DNA of 64,000 nt from Leucobacter denitrificans (GTDB lineage Bacteria > Actinomycetota > Actinomycetes > Actinomycetales > Microbacteriaceae). Shown one piece after another: positions 1-8,170 of this stretch (the stretch's first letter is position 1; the number at the start of each line of letters is the position of its first letter). Position numbers and translations under genes: made by a program. The notes under the pieces were generated by a model. The model worked only from the letters and a program-made list of their open reading frames with translations. It searched no databases and was not told the origin of the DNA. The stretch is from positions 2,340,303-2,404,302 of the forward strand of contig NZ_CP060716.1 in the NCBI RefSeq assembly GCF_014396385.1. Direction: 5' to 3'.

Positions 1-1441
1 ACTCATACATTGAGGTGTCTTCGACACCAGGGAAGGTGCCGGTCGGAAGGGGCGAGAGCACGTGTGCGTGCATTCGAGCACTCGGCCATGCCTTGCCCTC
101 CCACCGTTCGCGAAGCACCTGTGGTGGGGTGCGGCAACACGACGGGTCCGGGCAGGTTGAATGCTTGCGCACCTGGGTGTCGCGACCGCGAAACCAGCGC
201 GCGTCGTCGAAGGGTACGCCACAGGAGATCGAGAACGCCTGCTGCTCGGCTTCTCCTGTTTGCACACTTGTCCAGAACGTTCCCGCTGGTGTGTCGGTGT
301 ATTGGTAAAACTCGCTCGTGCGGTTGGTTCGGTGGAAGGCTGTGCGGCCGCCCCACTTTGCACACAGTAGTTCGCCTTCGATCGCGCCCGCATCGTCGAC
401 CAGGTAGGGGAGCCCATCGTTCTCGTAGCCGCGAACGAGTACTCCATCCCCGTCTGTTCGATAGTGGTGCACCCTGAGATCGAGGTGGCGTGTCGCGAGG
501 TTCGTAAACCGGTGCGCAGCAGCTTCGTGCGTGACACCGAATGCATCTCGAAAGTCCTCGATCGCAAGGTTTCTATTTCGTTTTGCTTGCTGAAGGTACT
601 CAACTGCTTTGGCCTCTGGAAGCAGGCAGGCCGAGGCAAAGTAGTTGATCTGCAGTCGCTGCTCGAGAAATTCGAGGTAACTTTGCGGCTCAGCGTGTCC
701 GAGCACTCGATGCGCCATGGCCTGCAGCGCGAGCGAACGGAGCCCATGGCCGCCTGGGATAGATGTCGGCGGGAGGTAGATTCTGCCATTTTCGAGGTCG
801 GTGATGCTTCGCGTGTTTGGTGGAAGGTCGTCAACGAAGATGAGCGTAAACCCGAGAAGTTCGGCAAGCATCGCGACCTCGCGGTGCGTCACCGCACCGA
901 CAGAGTGCCCAATGCGTCGCATGAGGTCAGAGGCGATCACTTCAATGTCAGGCAAATAGTTGTCGCGTTGCTGCATTTGTAGGCGGATCTTGGTGTTACC
1001 TCGTCGCGCCTCCTCCGAGGTTGTGGCCGCAGCCCGAGTCCGGCGTGCAATTTCTCGGTGCAGGCCGACGAGTGCCTCGAGGGCCTCGTCGCTCAGTGAG
1101 CGAGGGGCCCGAATTCGAGGGAGTCCGATTTGGTCATACCATGGGGTGCTCTGCGCGCGTTCGAGCTCGATTTCAAGTTCACTCCGCTCGTCTGGGGCTT
1201 CGGGTGTGAGAAGTTCTGCCGGATCCACATCGAGCTCGCGTGCGATTGCCTGAATGAGCGTGAGCTTCGGTTCGCGCTTGCCGTTCTCGACGAGAGACAA
1301 TTGACTTGCGACGACACCCACGCGAGAGCCGAGCTGTTCGAGGGTAAGGCCAGCGGCATTGCGAAAGTGTCGCAGGCGCTTACCAATCACCAAACGGTCG
1401 ATTGTGGCGGCTGAAATAGACGGTGTGATCTCACGCTCCAT
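1..1441 (-). CDS. RamB/ScfR-type XRE regulator with degenerate ImmA/IrrE domain (partial, runs off window)
   Basis: Predicted DNA-binding regulator of the RamB/ScfR group, which in actinobacteria control acetate, propionate and glyoxylate-pathway genes. The frame is open from the ATG at 1441 to the window edge (480 codons, no stop), so the C-terminus is missing. Residues about 20-70 form the XRE helix-turn-helix (contains SLVENGKREPKLTL). Residues about 235-330 resemble ImmA/IrrE, but the metalloprotease motif reads HRVLGH instead of HExxH, so proteolysis is unlikely. A cysteine cluster (SCG, then CPDPSCC) near residues 410-445 fits the DUF2083-like end of this family. It is divergent from PEP carboxykinase, a plausible target. 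No Shine-Dalgarno is visible; the start looks leaderless. Confidence 0.87.
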   Translation of the reverse strand, partial: MEREITPSISAATIDRLVIGKRLRHFRNAAGLTLEQLGSRVGVVASQLSLVENGKREPKLTLIQAIARELDVDPAELLTPEAPDERSELEIELERAQSTPWYDQIGLPRIRAPRSLSDEALEALVGLHREIARRTRAAATTSEEARRGNTKIRLQMQQRDNYLPDIEVIASDLMRRIGHSVGAVTHREVAMLAELLGFTLIFVDDLPPNTRSITDLENGRIYLPPTSIPGGHGLRSLALQAMAHRVLGHAEPQSYLEFLEQRLQINYFASACLLPEAKAVEYLQQAKRNRNLAIEDFRDAFGVTHEAAAHRFTNLATRHLDLRVHHYRTDGDGVLVRGYENDGLPYLVDDAGAIEGELLCAKWGGRTAFHRTNRTSEFYQYTDTPAGTFWTSVQTGEAEQQAFSISCGVPFDDARWFRGRDTQVRKHSTCPDPSCCRTPPQVLRERWEGKAWPSARMHAHVLSPLPTGTFPGVEDTSMYE

Positions 1442-1444
1442 AAA

Positions 1445-1459
1445 TTGACTATATGTCAA
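1445..1459. promoter_or_regulatory. Palindromic operator overlapping the regulator's promoter
   Basis: Perfect inverted repeat TTGAC-TATAT-GTCAA lies 4 bases upstream of the regulator ATG. It overlaps the -10-like TATAGT (minus strand, 1448-1453) placed 6 bases before the start codon, the leaderless layout. A third TTGAC lies at 1472-1476. Autorepression by the regulator is inferred from position only. Confidence 0.5.
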
Positions 1460-1565
1460 AAATCTTAAAAATTGACAACCAGTTTGGTAAACGGGGTGTG
1501 AATTCGGGGGTCAGAATGGTAATACCGGCCTAGTTCTTACAGCCCACAAGGAGAATCGAACGCCA

Positions 1566-3401
1566 ATGAGCAACGCAACTCTCGACTCAGTTACCGATCT
1601 CGTTAACGAGACCGCAAACACTACGAATCCAGAAGTTTTGCAGTGGGTGACAGAAGTCGCGGCACTCACCAAACCAGACGCAGTGCTCTGGTGTGACGGA
1701 TCGCAGGATGAATGGAACCGAATCACCAGTGAGATGGTCGAAGCGGGGACACTGATCCAGCTCGATAAGAACCTGCGCCCCGGAAGCTTCCTTGCGCGCT
1801 CGAACCCATCTGACGTGGCGCGTGTCGAAGACCGCACCTTCATCTGCTCGGCGACAAAGGAGCAGGCTGGCCCCACGAACAACTGGGTAGACCCGGCCGA
1901 GATGAAGCAGACTCTGAACCCGCTGTTTGACGGGTCGATGCGCGGACGCACAATGTACGTCGTTCCGTTCTCGATGGGCCCCGTCGGCGGCGCCATTACT
2001 CAGCTCGGCATCGAAATTACCGATTCACCTTACGCGGTGCTGAACATGCGCATCATGACTCGCATGGGGCAGCAAGCACTCGACGGTATCACCCCCGGTA
2101 GCGAGTGGGTGCGCACTGTGCACTCGGTTGGTGCGCCACTTGAGCCGGGTGAAGCCGACGTTGAATGGCCATGCAACGACCTGAAGTACATCACGCACTT
2201 CCCAGAGACCCTCGAGGTCTGGTCATACGGCTCGGGCTACGGCGGCAACGCGCTGCTTTCGAAGAAGTGCTTCGCACTCCGTATCGCTTCGGTCATGGGC
2301 CGCAACGAGGGGTGGCTCGCAGAGCACATGTTGCTCCTCAAGCTGACCAACACCAATACAGACAAGACGTACCACATCTCTGCGGCATTCCCTTCGGCCT
2401 GTGGCAAGACCAACCTTGCAATGCTCCAGCCAACAATTCCTGGTTGGAAGGTTGAGACCATCGGTGACGACATCGCATGGCTTCGCCCAGGTCAAGATGG
2501 CCGCCTCTACGCAATCAACCCAGAGGCAGGCTTCTTCGGTGTCGCCCCTGGTACCGGCGAGTCGACGAACCCGGTTGCAATGGACACAATGTGGGGCAAC
2601 ACGATCTTCACGAACGTCGCGCTCACCGACGACGGCGATGTGTGGTGGGAAGGGAAGACCGACGAGGTTCCCGATCACCTGATCGACTGGCAGGGTAACG
2701 ACTGGACCCCAGACTCTGGTCGTAACGCTGCGCACCCGAACTCTCGCTTCACTGTGCCGATTCAGCAGACCCCGACGCTCGCTCAAGATTGGTACGAGCA
2801 AGACGGCGTGCCGCTTGACGCCATTCTCTTCGGTGGCCGTCGCGCAACGAACATTCCACTCGTGGCACAGTCGCGCTCATGGGAGCACGGCGTCTTCATG
2901 GGGGCGACTATCTCTTCAGAGCGGACCGCTGCTGCAGAGGGCACAGTTGGCGAACTTCGCCGCGATCCTTTCGCAATGCTCCCGTTCTGTGGCTACAACA
3001 TGGCTGACTACTGGGGTCACTGGCTTGAGACGGGTAAGCGTCTTGGCGAGAACGCACCGAAGCTGTTCCAGGTGAACTGGTTCCGCAAGGGCGCAGATGG
3101 TCGCTTCCTCTGGCCTGGGTTTGGCGACAACTCCCGCGTGATTGACTGGATCATTCGCCGAGTTGAGGGCGAAGTTTCTGGCCGCGAGTCTGCAGTTGGC
3201 ACACTACCTGCCGATGGCGAACTCAACCTCACCGGTATCGAAGAGGTTGAAGCTGAACTCGACGAGATCTTTGCGATCGATGCGGAGTCATGGCTGAAGG
3301 AGACTGATCTCACCGAGGAGTACTTCGCACAGTTCGGTGATCGTCTTCCTGAGGCGCTCCGCGAGGAACTCGAGGGTCTGCGTAGCCGCTTGAAGAGCTA
3401 A
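1566..3401 (+). CDS. pckG: Phosphoenolpyruvate carboxykinase (GTP)
   Basis: Cytosolic enzyme that interconverts oxaloacetate and phosphoenolpyruvate with GTP/GDP, the entry step of gluconeogenesis. Its 611 residues match the GTP-type family. Visible signatures are the substrate-binding [15 protein letters not shown] (about 221-235), the kinase-1a P-loop FPSACGKTN (275-283, with the hyper-reactive Cys), GDDIAW (300-305, metal site) and [12 protein letters not shown] (319-330). The start ATG has an AAGGAGA Shine-Dalgarno about 10 bases upstream. The gene is monocistronic, divergent from the RamB-like regulator and followed by a strong hairpin terminator. A gluconeogenic gene next to a regulator of acetate metabolism makes functional sense, but regulation is inferred. 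Confidence 0.98.
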   Translation: MSNATLDSVTDLVNETANTTNPEVLQWVTEVAALTKPDAVLWCDGSQDEWNRITSEMVEAGTLIQLDKNLRPGSFLARSNPSDVARVEDRTFICSATKEQAGPTNNWVDPAEMKQTLNPLFDGSMRGRTMYVVPFSMGPVGGAITQLGIEITDSPYAVLNMRIMTRMGQQALDGITPGSEWVRTVHSVGAPLEPGEADVEWPCNDLKYITHFPETLEVWSYGSGYGGNALLSKKCFALRIASVMGRNEGWLAEHMLLLKLTNTNTDKTYHISAAFPSACGKTNLAMLQPTIPGWKVETIGDDIAWLRPGQDGRLYAINPEAGFFGVAPGTGESTNPVAMDTMWGNTIFTNVALTDDGDVWWEGKTDEVPDHLIDWQGNDWTPDSGRNAAHPNSRFTVPIQQTPTLAQDWYEQDGVPLDAILFGGRRATNIPLVAQSRSWEHGVFMGATISSERTAAAEGTVGELRRDPFAMLPFCGYNMADYWGHWLETGKRLGENAPKLFQVNWFRKGADGRFLWPGFGDNSRVIDWIIRRVEGEVSGRESAVGTLPADGELNLTGIEEVEAELDEIFAIDAESWLKETDLTEEYFAQFGDRLPEALREELEGLRSRLKS

Positions 3402-3424
3402 GTTCTCTGAGAATTTTTCACATT

Positions 3425-3459
3425 GGTGCCCCGGTCAATTCGGCCGGGGCACCGTTGTG
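3425..3459 (+). terminator. Rho-independent terminator of pckG
   Basis: Hairpin with 10-bp arms GGTGCCCCGG (3425-3434) and CCGGGGCACC (3443-3452), then a T-rich GTTGTGT, just after the pckG stop. Confidence 0.85.
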
Positions 3460-3486
3460 TCAATAAGCTAGGAAATGACGCGTTAG

Positions 3487-3560
3487 CCCCCCATAGCCCA
3501 ACTGGCAGAGGCAGTCGACTTAAAATCGATACAGTCAGGGTTCGAATCCCTGTGGGGGGA
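3487..3560 (+). tRNA. tRNA-Leu (anticodon UAA) with short variable loop
   Basis: Cloverleaf of 74 nt. Acceptor stem CCCCCCA (3487-3493) pairs with TGGGGGG (3553-3559), discriminator A at 3560. Anticodon stem 3514-3518/3526-3530 encloses a CTTAAAA loop, giving anticodon TAA at 3521-3523 (reads UUA, Leu). T-arm CAGGG/CCCTG with TTCGAAT loop. The variable region is only 5 nt (3531-3535), whereas standard leucine tRNAs are class II with a long variable arm. Identity as Leu is read from the anticodon and A73. CCA is not encoded. Confidence 0.88.
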
Positions 3561-3670
3561 CGGAAAATGACGAAGCATCGCTTCGGCGTCCGGCCCCGTG
3601 GCGCCCACGGCGCCAGCCCACGGAGCGTAGCGAGGGGTAGGGACGGAAAGCTTCGCATTAAGCTGACATC

Positions 3671-3784
3671 ATGGCGTTCGCAAAAGCACTGTTGATCATC
3701 CTCTTGTTGCTTGCGGCCGCGGTTGGCATTTACATGCGTGTGCGCGCGTGGGTGAGAAAACGCAGAGGCGGTGGCCGAAGGTGA
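3671..3784 (+). CDS. Possible 37-residue membrane miniprotein
   Basis: Short frame ATG 3671 to TGA 3784. It encodes a hydrophobic helix (about residues 3-21, rich in Leu/Ala/Ile) followed by a strongly basic tail (RVRAWVRKRRGGGRR), a single-pass topology. Its stop overlaps the GTG at 3781 of the next gene in a GTGA junction, as expected for translational coupling. There is no good Shine-Dalgarno, and I recognise no family. It could be spurious; the coupling and composition are the only support. Confidence 0.4.
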   Translation: MAFAKALLIILLLLAAAVGIYMRVRAWVRKRRGGGRR

Positions 3785-5031
3785 CACTCGACATTGCAGA
3801 TGTGGGACTTGTTGCGGCTGCAACAAGAAAGCCGTGGCTGAGTCCTGAGTCATATTGGCCTTCCACGACGGTCGCGACGGCGCATCACTCGGCGCCCGTC
3901 ATTGCGCTTGGCATGGAGGCGCTGTGCGCAAACGCCCATGACTTGCTGCGGCGGGCGGGTGGGCTTCCGATTCGAGTTGCGTCGAAGTCGATTCGCGTGC
4001 GTGCTGTGCTCGACGCGGTGCTCGCGCTTCCTGGCTTCAGCGGGGTGCTCGCATATTCGCTCGCTGAGGCGGTGTGGTTGAGCGACACGATTGACGACAT
4101 CGTGGTTGCGTACCCGTCGGTGGATCGCGCGGCGATCGCGGCACTCGCGACCGATGAACGGGTTGCCGAGCGGGTCACGATCATGGTCGACAGTGTGGAT
4201 CAGCTCGACGTCATCGATTCCGTCCTTCCTCCGACGAAGCGAGCATCGATTCGGGTGTGCTTGGATTTTGATGCGTCATGGCAGAGCGGCGTGCTCGGCC
4301 ATATTGGGGTGCTGAGGAGTCCGATCCACAACCCGAGAGACCTGCGGGAACTCGCCGAGTGCGTCTCGCAACGCCCCGGTTTCACTGTGGTTGGTGTGAT
4401 GTCGTATGAGGCCCAGATTGCCGGGGTGGGGGATAAGCCGGTTGGAAAACCTGCGACCGGGCTGCTCATGCGGGCGATTCAGCGCATGAGCGGTGCAGAA
4501 CTGCGGGAACGCCGAGCGGAGGCAATCGCTTCGGTCCGCGAGGTGGCAGAACTCGAGTTCGTCAATGGCGGGGGCACCGGCTCGATTGAGAGCACCGTTG
4601 CAGAGGGCGCCGTGACCGAGGTTGCTGCCGGCAGCGGACTCTACGGCCCGCATCTCTTCGACAATTACCGGCAGTTCACGCCGGCGCCAGCGGTAGCTTT
4701 TGCACTCGACGTCGTACGCAAACCCAGCGCGAACGCAGCAACACTGCTCGGCGGCGGGTGGATCGCGTCTGGCCCAGCAGGGGAAGACCGGCTGCCGCAG
4801 CTCACGTGGCCGACCGGGCTCTCCTATGCGCCCCGTGAGGCCGCTGGCGAAGTGCAGACACCGGTGACTGGTGATGCTGCGAGGGATCTTCGTGTGGGAG
4901 ATCGAGTGTGGCTGCGCCACACGAAGTCGGGCGAACCGATGGAGCACGCTGATTCAGTGGTGCCGGTAATCGGGGGAGTTGCAGACGATCCAGTTCCGAC
5001 CTATCGCGGAGAAGGGAAGCACTTCTTATGA
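3781..5031 (+). CDS. Alanine racemase-fold PLP enzyme (D-threonine aldolase/D-serine dehydratase-like)
   Basis: PLP-dependent fold-type III enzyme related to D-threonine aldolase and D-serine dehydratase; the exact substrate is unknown. The PLP lysine is likely in RVASKSIR (about residue 69 with this start). The C-terminal part (GDRVWLRHTKSGEPMEHAD) resembles the D-serine-dehydratase-like domain that carries metal ligands. I chose GTG 3781, which overlaps the preceding miniprotein stop as GTGA; an in-frame GTG at 3748 would add 11 residues. Its own stop overlaps the ATG of the next gene (ATGA), so it is coupled to an FAD oxidase, a pairing I recall from other actinobacteria. Confidence 0.82.
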   Translation: MTLDIADVGLVAAATRKPWLSPESYWPSTTVATAHHSAPVIALGMEALCANAHDLLRRAGGLPIRVASKSIRVRAVLDAVLALPGFSGVLAYSLAEAVWLSDTIDDIVVAYPSVDRAAIAALATDERVAERVTIMVDSVDQLDVIDSVLPPTKRASIRVCLDFDASWQSGVLGHIGVLRSPIHNPRDLRELAECVSQRPGFTVVGVMSYEAQIAGVGDKPVGKPATGLLMRAIQRMSGAELRERRAEAIASVREVAELEFVNGGGTGSIESTVAEGAVTEVAAGSGLYGPHLFDNYRQFTPAPAVAFALDVVRKPSANAATLLGGGWIASGPAGEDRLPQLTWPTGLSYAPREAAGEVQTPVTGDAARDLRVGDRVWLRHTKSGEPMEHADSVVPVIGGVADDPVPTYRGEGKHFL

Positions 5032-6377
5032 CCCAACGCTGGCACAACTGGGCCCGATCCGCCGAATCGCACCCCGCGATTGAGGTGCAGCCGCGCACTA
5101 TCGACCAGGTGATTGCGTCGGTACAGCGCGCGAGAGAGACCGGCCACACAGCGAAGCCCATCGGAGCCTCGCACAGTTTCTCAGCGATCGGCGCAACCGA
5201 CGGGGTGCGGATCGACCTCAGTAGGCTCCGGGGTCTCGTTTCGGCTGACACACAGCGCGGGCAGGTGACGCTTTGGGGTGGTACGCACCTCTGGGAGATT
5301 CCCAGCATTCTTGAGCCTCTCGGGCTCGCGCTTGAGAATATGGGCGACATTGATCGCCAAACCATCACCGGCGCGACACAAACCGGAACACACGGCACCG
5401 GTCTCGGGTTTGGAGGCATCTCGACACAAATCGTTGGTGCCACGATTGTGACGGGTACGGGGGAGCTGCTGACGGTCTCTGAGACGGAGCACCGAGAATT
5501 GCTTCCGGCTGTCGCACTCGGACTCGGCGCGCTCGGGGTGCTCGTCACGGTGACGCTGCAGTGCGTGCCTCGGTTCTTGCTCGATGTCGTTGAGGCGCCA
5601 GCGAAGTTTGATGAAGTTCGAGAGAGCTTCGTCGAGCGCAGCAAGGCGGTGGATCATTTCGAGTTCTACTGGTTTCCACACACCGAAGGTGTGCGCACGA
5701 AAACGAACACTCGAGTCCCATACGATGGGCCCGGACAGGATAGTGAGGCGCAACCGCTCAGCCCGGTCTCCCGCTTTGTTGATGAAGAGCTTGCAAACAA
5801 TGTCACGCTCGGCACGCTCCTGTTTCTTCAGCGGTTCGCACCGGGATCCACCCCTTCGATTAACCGCATGATCGAGGGTGTTTCGAGCAGACGCACCTAC
5901 ACAGATGTGTCGCACCGCGTATTTGTTACACATCGTCGGGTGCGCTTTCGCGAAATGGAGTACTCGGTACCGCTTGAGGCGGTGCCTGAGGCACTCAGTG
6001 AGATCCGCGCGGTGATCGACCGTAGGGGACTGAAGATCTCGTTTCCACTTGAAGTGCGTTCGGCGGCTGCTGACGACCTAATGATGTCGACCGCGCACGG
6101 GAGAGCGAGCGGGTACATTGCGGTGCACAGGTACTGGCGCGACGACCACACGGAGTACTTCAGGGAGGCCGAGGCGATCCTCGCCGCGCACGACGGGCGA
6201 CCCCACTGGGGCAAGATGCACACGCAGACAGCGGATGCGCTTCGCGTGCGCTATCCACGATTCGAAGACTTCATCGCAATACGCGACCGCCTCGACCCCG
6301 ACCGGGTGTTCGCAAACCCATATCTTGATCGAGTGCTGGGAACCTCATCAGACTCCGCGAACCCTCAGCAGCTTTGA
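5028..6377 (+). CDS. FAD-binding D-arabinono-1,4-lactone oxidase family protein
   Basis: Flavin-dependent oxidoreductase of the aldonolactone oxidase family (L-gulonolactone/D-arabinono-lactone oxidase relatives). The PCMH-type FAD domain spans about residues 15-185 with GASHSFSAIG near 46 and TGATQTGTHGTG near 113. The C-terminal ALO domain ends with the conserved HWGKMH and RDRLDPDRVFANPYL segments. It is 449 residues, normal for bacterial members. It is coupled by ATGA overlap to the PLP enzyme upstream, suggesting a shared pathway around sugar-lactone or amino-acid derived substrates. The natural substrate cannot be read from sequence. Confidence 0.88.
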   Translation: MTQRWHNWARSAESHPAIEVQPRTIDQVIASVQRARETGHTAKPIGASHSFSAIGATDGVRIDLSRLRGLVSADTQRGQVTLWGGTHLWEIPSILEPLGLALENMGDIDRQTITGATQTGTHGTGLGFGGISTQIVGATIVTGTGELLTVSETEHRELLPAVALGLGALGVLVTVTLQCVPRFLLDVVEAPAKFDEVRESFVERSKAVDHFEFYWFPHTEGVRTKTNTRVPYDGPGQDSEAQPLSPVSRFVDEELANNVTLGTLLFLQRFAPGSTPSINRMIEGVSSRRTYTDVSHRVFVTHRRVRFREMEYSVPLEAVPEALSEIRAVIDRRGLKISFPLEVRSAAADDLMMSTAHGRASGYIAVHRYWRDDHTEYFREAEAILAAHDGRPHWGKMHTQTADALRVRYPRFEDFIAIRDRLDPDRVFANPYLDRVLGTSSDSANPQQL

Positions 6378-6389
6378 TCGAGGCCGCGC

Positions 6390-6395
6390 TAGGAT
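6390..6395 (+). promoter_or_regulatory. Leaderless -10 element of lemA
   Basis: TAGGAT ends 6 bases before the lemA ATG (6402). No Shine-Dalgarno is present between them. Confidence 0.5.
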
Positions 6396-6401
6396 AGCCA
6401 C

Positions 6402-6971
6402 ATGTCAACCGGACTCATCATTGCGATTGCCGCTATTGCTCTCATCGTTATTATTGCGGGTTACCTCTGGGCTACCTACAACTCGCTCGTCACGCTTCGC
6501 GTGCGAGTAGACGAGGCATGGAGCGACATTACGGTGCAACTCAAGCGCCGCGCCGACCTGATTCCTGCGCTCATCGAAACGGTGAAGGGGTACGCGGCGC
6601 ATGAGAGCAAAGTGTTTGACGAGGTGACGAAGGCACGCGCTGAAACGATTTCAGCGCAGGGGCCAGCTGAGGCGTCTCGCGCCGAGAACCATATGCAAGA
6701 AGCGCTGAAGAGCATCTTCGCTGTAGCTGAGGCGTACCCGCAGCTGCAGGCGAGCCAGAACTTCCTACAGCTGCAGGGCGAGCTGGTCGACACCGAGAAC
6801 AAGATTCAGGCATCGCGCCGGTTCTACAACGGCGGGGTACGCGAGTACAACACGAAGATTCAGGTGTTCCCGAACAACCTCATCGCAGGCCCATTCGGTT
6901 TCACCTCACGCGAGTTCTTCGAGGTCGAAGACGCCGCGGCTATCTCAGAACCGCCGCGCATTCAGTTCTAA
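6402..6971 (+). CDS. lemA: LemA family protein
   Basis: Membrane-anchored helical-bundle protein of unknown biochemical role. It has one N-terminal transmembrane helix (about residues 4-26), then the LemA domain with conserved YNSLVTLRVRVDEAWSDI, QLKRRADLIPALIETVKGY and RRFYNGGVREYN. The length of 189 residues is typical. It is followed 26 bases later by an M48 protease, the common lemA-htpX pairing, so the two are probably co-transcribed. The ATG is preceded by TAGGAT at leaderless spacing rather than by a ribosome-binding site. Confidence 0.95.
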   Translation: MSTGLIIAIAAIALIVIIAGYLWATYNSLVTLRVRVDEAWSDITVQLKRRADLIPALIETVKGYAAHESKVFDEVTKARAETISAQGPAEASRAENHMQEALKSIFAVAEAYPQLQASQNFLQLQGELVDTENKIQASRRFYNGGVREYNTKIQVFPNNLIAGPFGFTSREFFEVEDAAAISEPPRIQF

Positions 6972-6997
6972 TCGGCTGAGCGAGACAGGCCGCCAGC

Positions 6998-7867
6998 GTG
7001 TACAGCGCAATTCGACGCAATAAGATCAACAGTGTCCTCATCATCCTGTCGTTCTTGATCATCGTTGGGGGCCTCGGTTGGCTTGCCTCGGCGATTTATC
7101 AATCGCCAGGAATCGTGATTGCGGTTGTCGTCATATCTATCGGGTACGCGATTTTTCAGTACTTCGCCGCGGGACGCCAAGCGGTCTCGTTGAGCGGTGG
7201 CGTGAAGATCGGTCCGACCGACAATCCACGGTTATACCGAATCGTAGAGAACCTCTCGATTACCACTGGCACGCCGATGCCCGAGGTCTACATCGTGAAT
7301 GATCCAGCGCCGAACGCGTTTGCAACTGGCCGCGACCCCGAGCACGCAATCGTTGCTGCAACCACCGGGTTGCTCGACATCATGACCGACGCTGAACTCG
7401 AGGGGGTGATGGCTCACGAGCTTGGGCACGTGCGCAACTACGATATTCGCGTATCGATGATCGTGTATGGCCTCACCGTGGCCGTCGGAATGATTGCCGA
7501 TCTCATGCTGCGCATGGCGTTCTTCGGGCGCAACAACAACGGCAACCCTGTCGTGCTCATCTTCGGTCTTGTTGCGATGCTCGTGGCGCCCCTTGTGGCC
7601 GGACTCGTGCAGCTCGCGGTATCGCGCCAGCGTGAGTATCTCGCCGATGCCACGGGCGCACTCACCACGCGCCACCCAGACGCGCTCGCCAGCGCACTAC
7701 ACAAGCTCTCCGAGTACGGCAGGCCACTGCAGCGCCAGCACTCGAGCACCGCTCATTTGTGGATCGCGAATCCACTCAAAGCCGGCACGTTCAAGCGACT
7801 CTTCTCGACTCACCCGCCAACCGACGAGCGCATCCGCCGGTTACTCGACATGGGCGGAAAGATGTAA
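6998..7867 (+). CDS. htpX: M48 family membrane metalloprotease (HtpX-like)
   Basis: Zinc endopeptidase thought to degrade damaged membrane proteins. Two N-terminal transmembrane helices (about 12-32 and 37-57) precede the catalytic domain; HELGH lies at residues 140-144 and the third zinc ligand is probably Glu in QREYLADATGAL (about 213). Another hydrophobic pair lies between them (about 155-205). GTG start at 6998 with only a weak ribosome-binding site. Downstream of lemA. Its last four codons and stop are duplicated downstream as part of a 111-bp tandem repeat. Confidence 0.95.
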   Translation: MYSAIRRNKINSVLIILSFLIIVGGLGWLASAIYQSPGIVIAVVVISIGYAIFQYFAAGRQAVSLSGGVKIGPTDNPRLYRIVENLSITTGTPMPEVYIVNDPAPNAFATGRDPEHAIVAATTGLLDIMTDAELEGVMAHELGHVRNYDIRVSMIVYGLTVAVGMIADLMLRMAFFGRNNNGNPVVLIFGLVAMLVAPLVAGLVQLAVSRQREYLADATGALTTRHPDALASALHKLSEYGRPLQRQHSSTAHLWIANPLKAGTFKRLFSTHPPTDERIRRLLDMGGKM

Positions 7868-8104
7868 GGTCCCCTGCGGGGCAGTGCCTACCGCCCATTC
7901 ACTGACCTGTCGGTCAGCGGCATCGGCGCGAAACGCGGTGCGTTTCTTTGAGCGCCTGGCCGGGGCGGAAAGATGTAAGGTCCCCTGCGGGGCAGTGCCT
8001 ACCGCCCATTCACTGACCTGTCGGTCAGCGGCATCGGCGCGAAACGCGGTGCGTTTCTTTGAGCGCCTGGCCGGGGCGGAAAGATGTAAGGTCCCCTGCG
8101 GGGC
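7854..8104. repeat. 111-bp tandem repeat, two full copies plus a partial third
   Basis: The unit starting GCGGAAAGATG occurs at 7854, 7965 and 8076, an exact 111-bp period; the third copy breaks off at about 8104. The copies look identical. The unit includes the final codons and stop of htpX. Each full copy carries two perfect hairpins: CTGACC-TGTC-GGTCAG (7902-7917, 8013-8028) and GAAACGC-GGT-GCGTTTC followed by TTT (7930-7946, 8041-8057), plus a GGCGC/GCGCC outer stem. It fills the 303-bp gap before the MFS gene. Open frames through it arise because 111 is a multiple of 3. Confidence 0.97.
7930..7949 (+). terminator. Likely terminator of lemA-htpX inside repeat copy 1 (duplicated at 8041)
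   Basis: Perfect 7-bp stem GAAACGC/GCGTTTC with a GGT loop, followed by TTTG. The same element is repeated at 8041-8060 in copy 2. Confidence 0.5.
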
Positions 8105-8170
8105 AAACCATAACTGATCCGCAATCAGGCGTAAGGTAGGTGGATAAGCCTTGAGGAGGTTGTCCACCCA

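Noticed and set aside
7854-8104. CRISPR array
   Set aside because: Copies are contiguous with no spacers, the unit is 111 bp and no cas genes are present.
7494-8167. Open frames on both strands encoding a repetitive Cys/Arg/Ala protein over the tandem repeat
   Set aside because: They exist only because the 111-bp unit is a multiple of 3. The + frame is out of phase with htpX and has no start signal; the repeat is non-coding.
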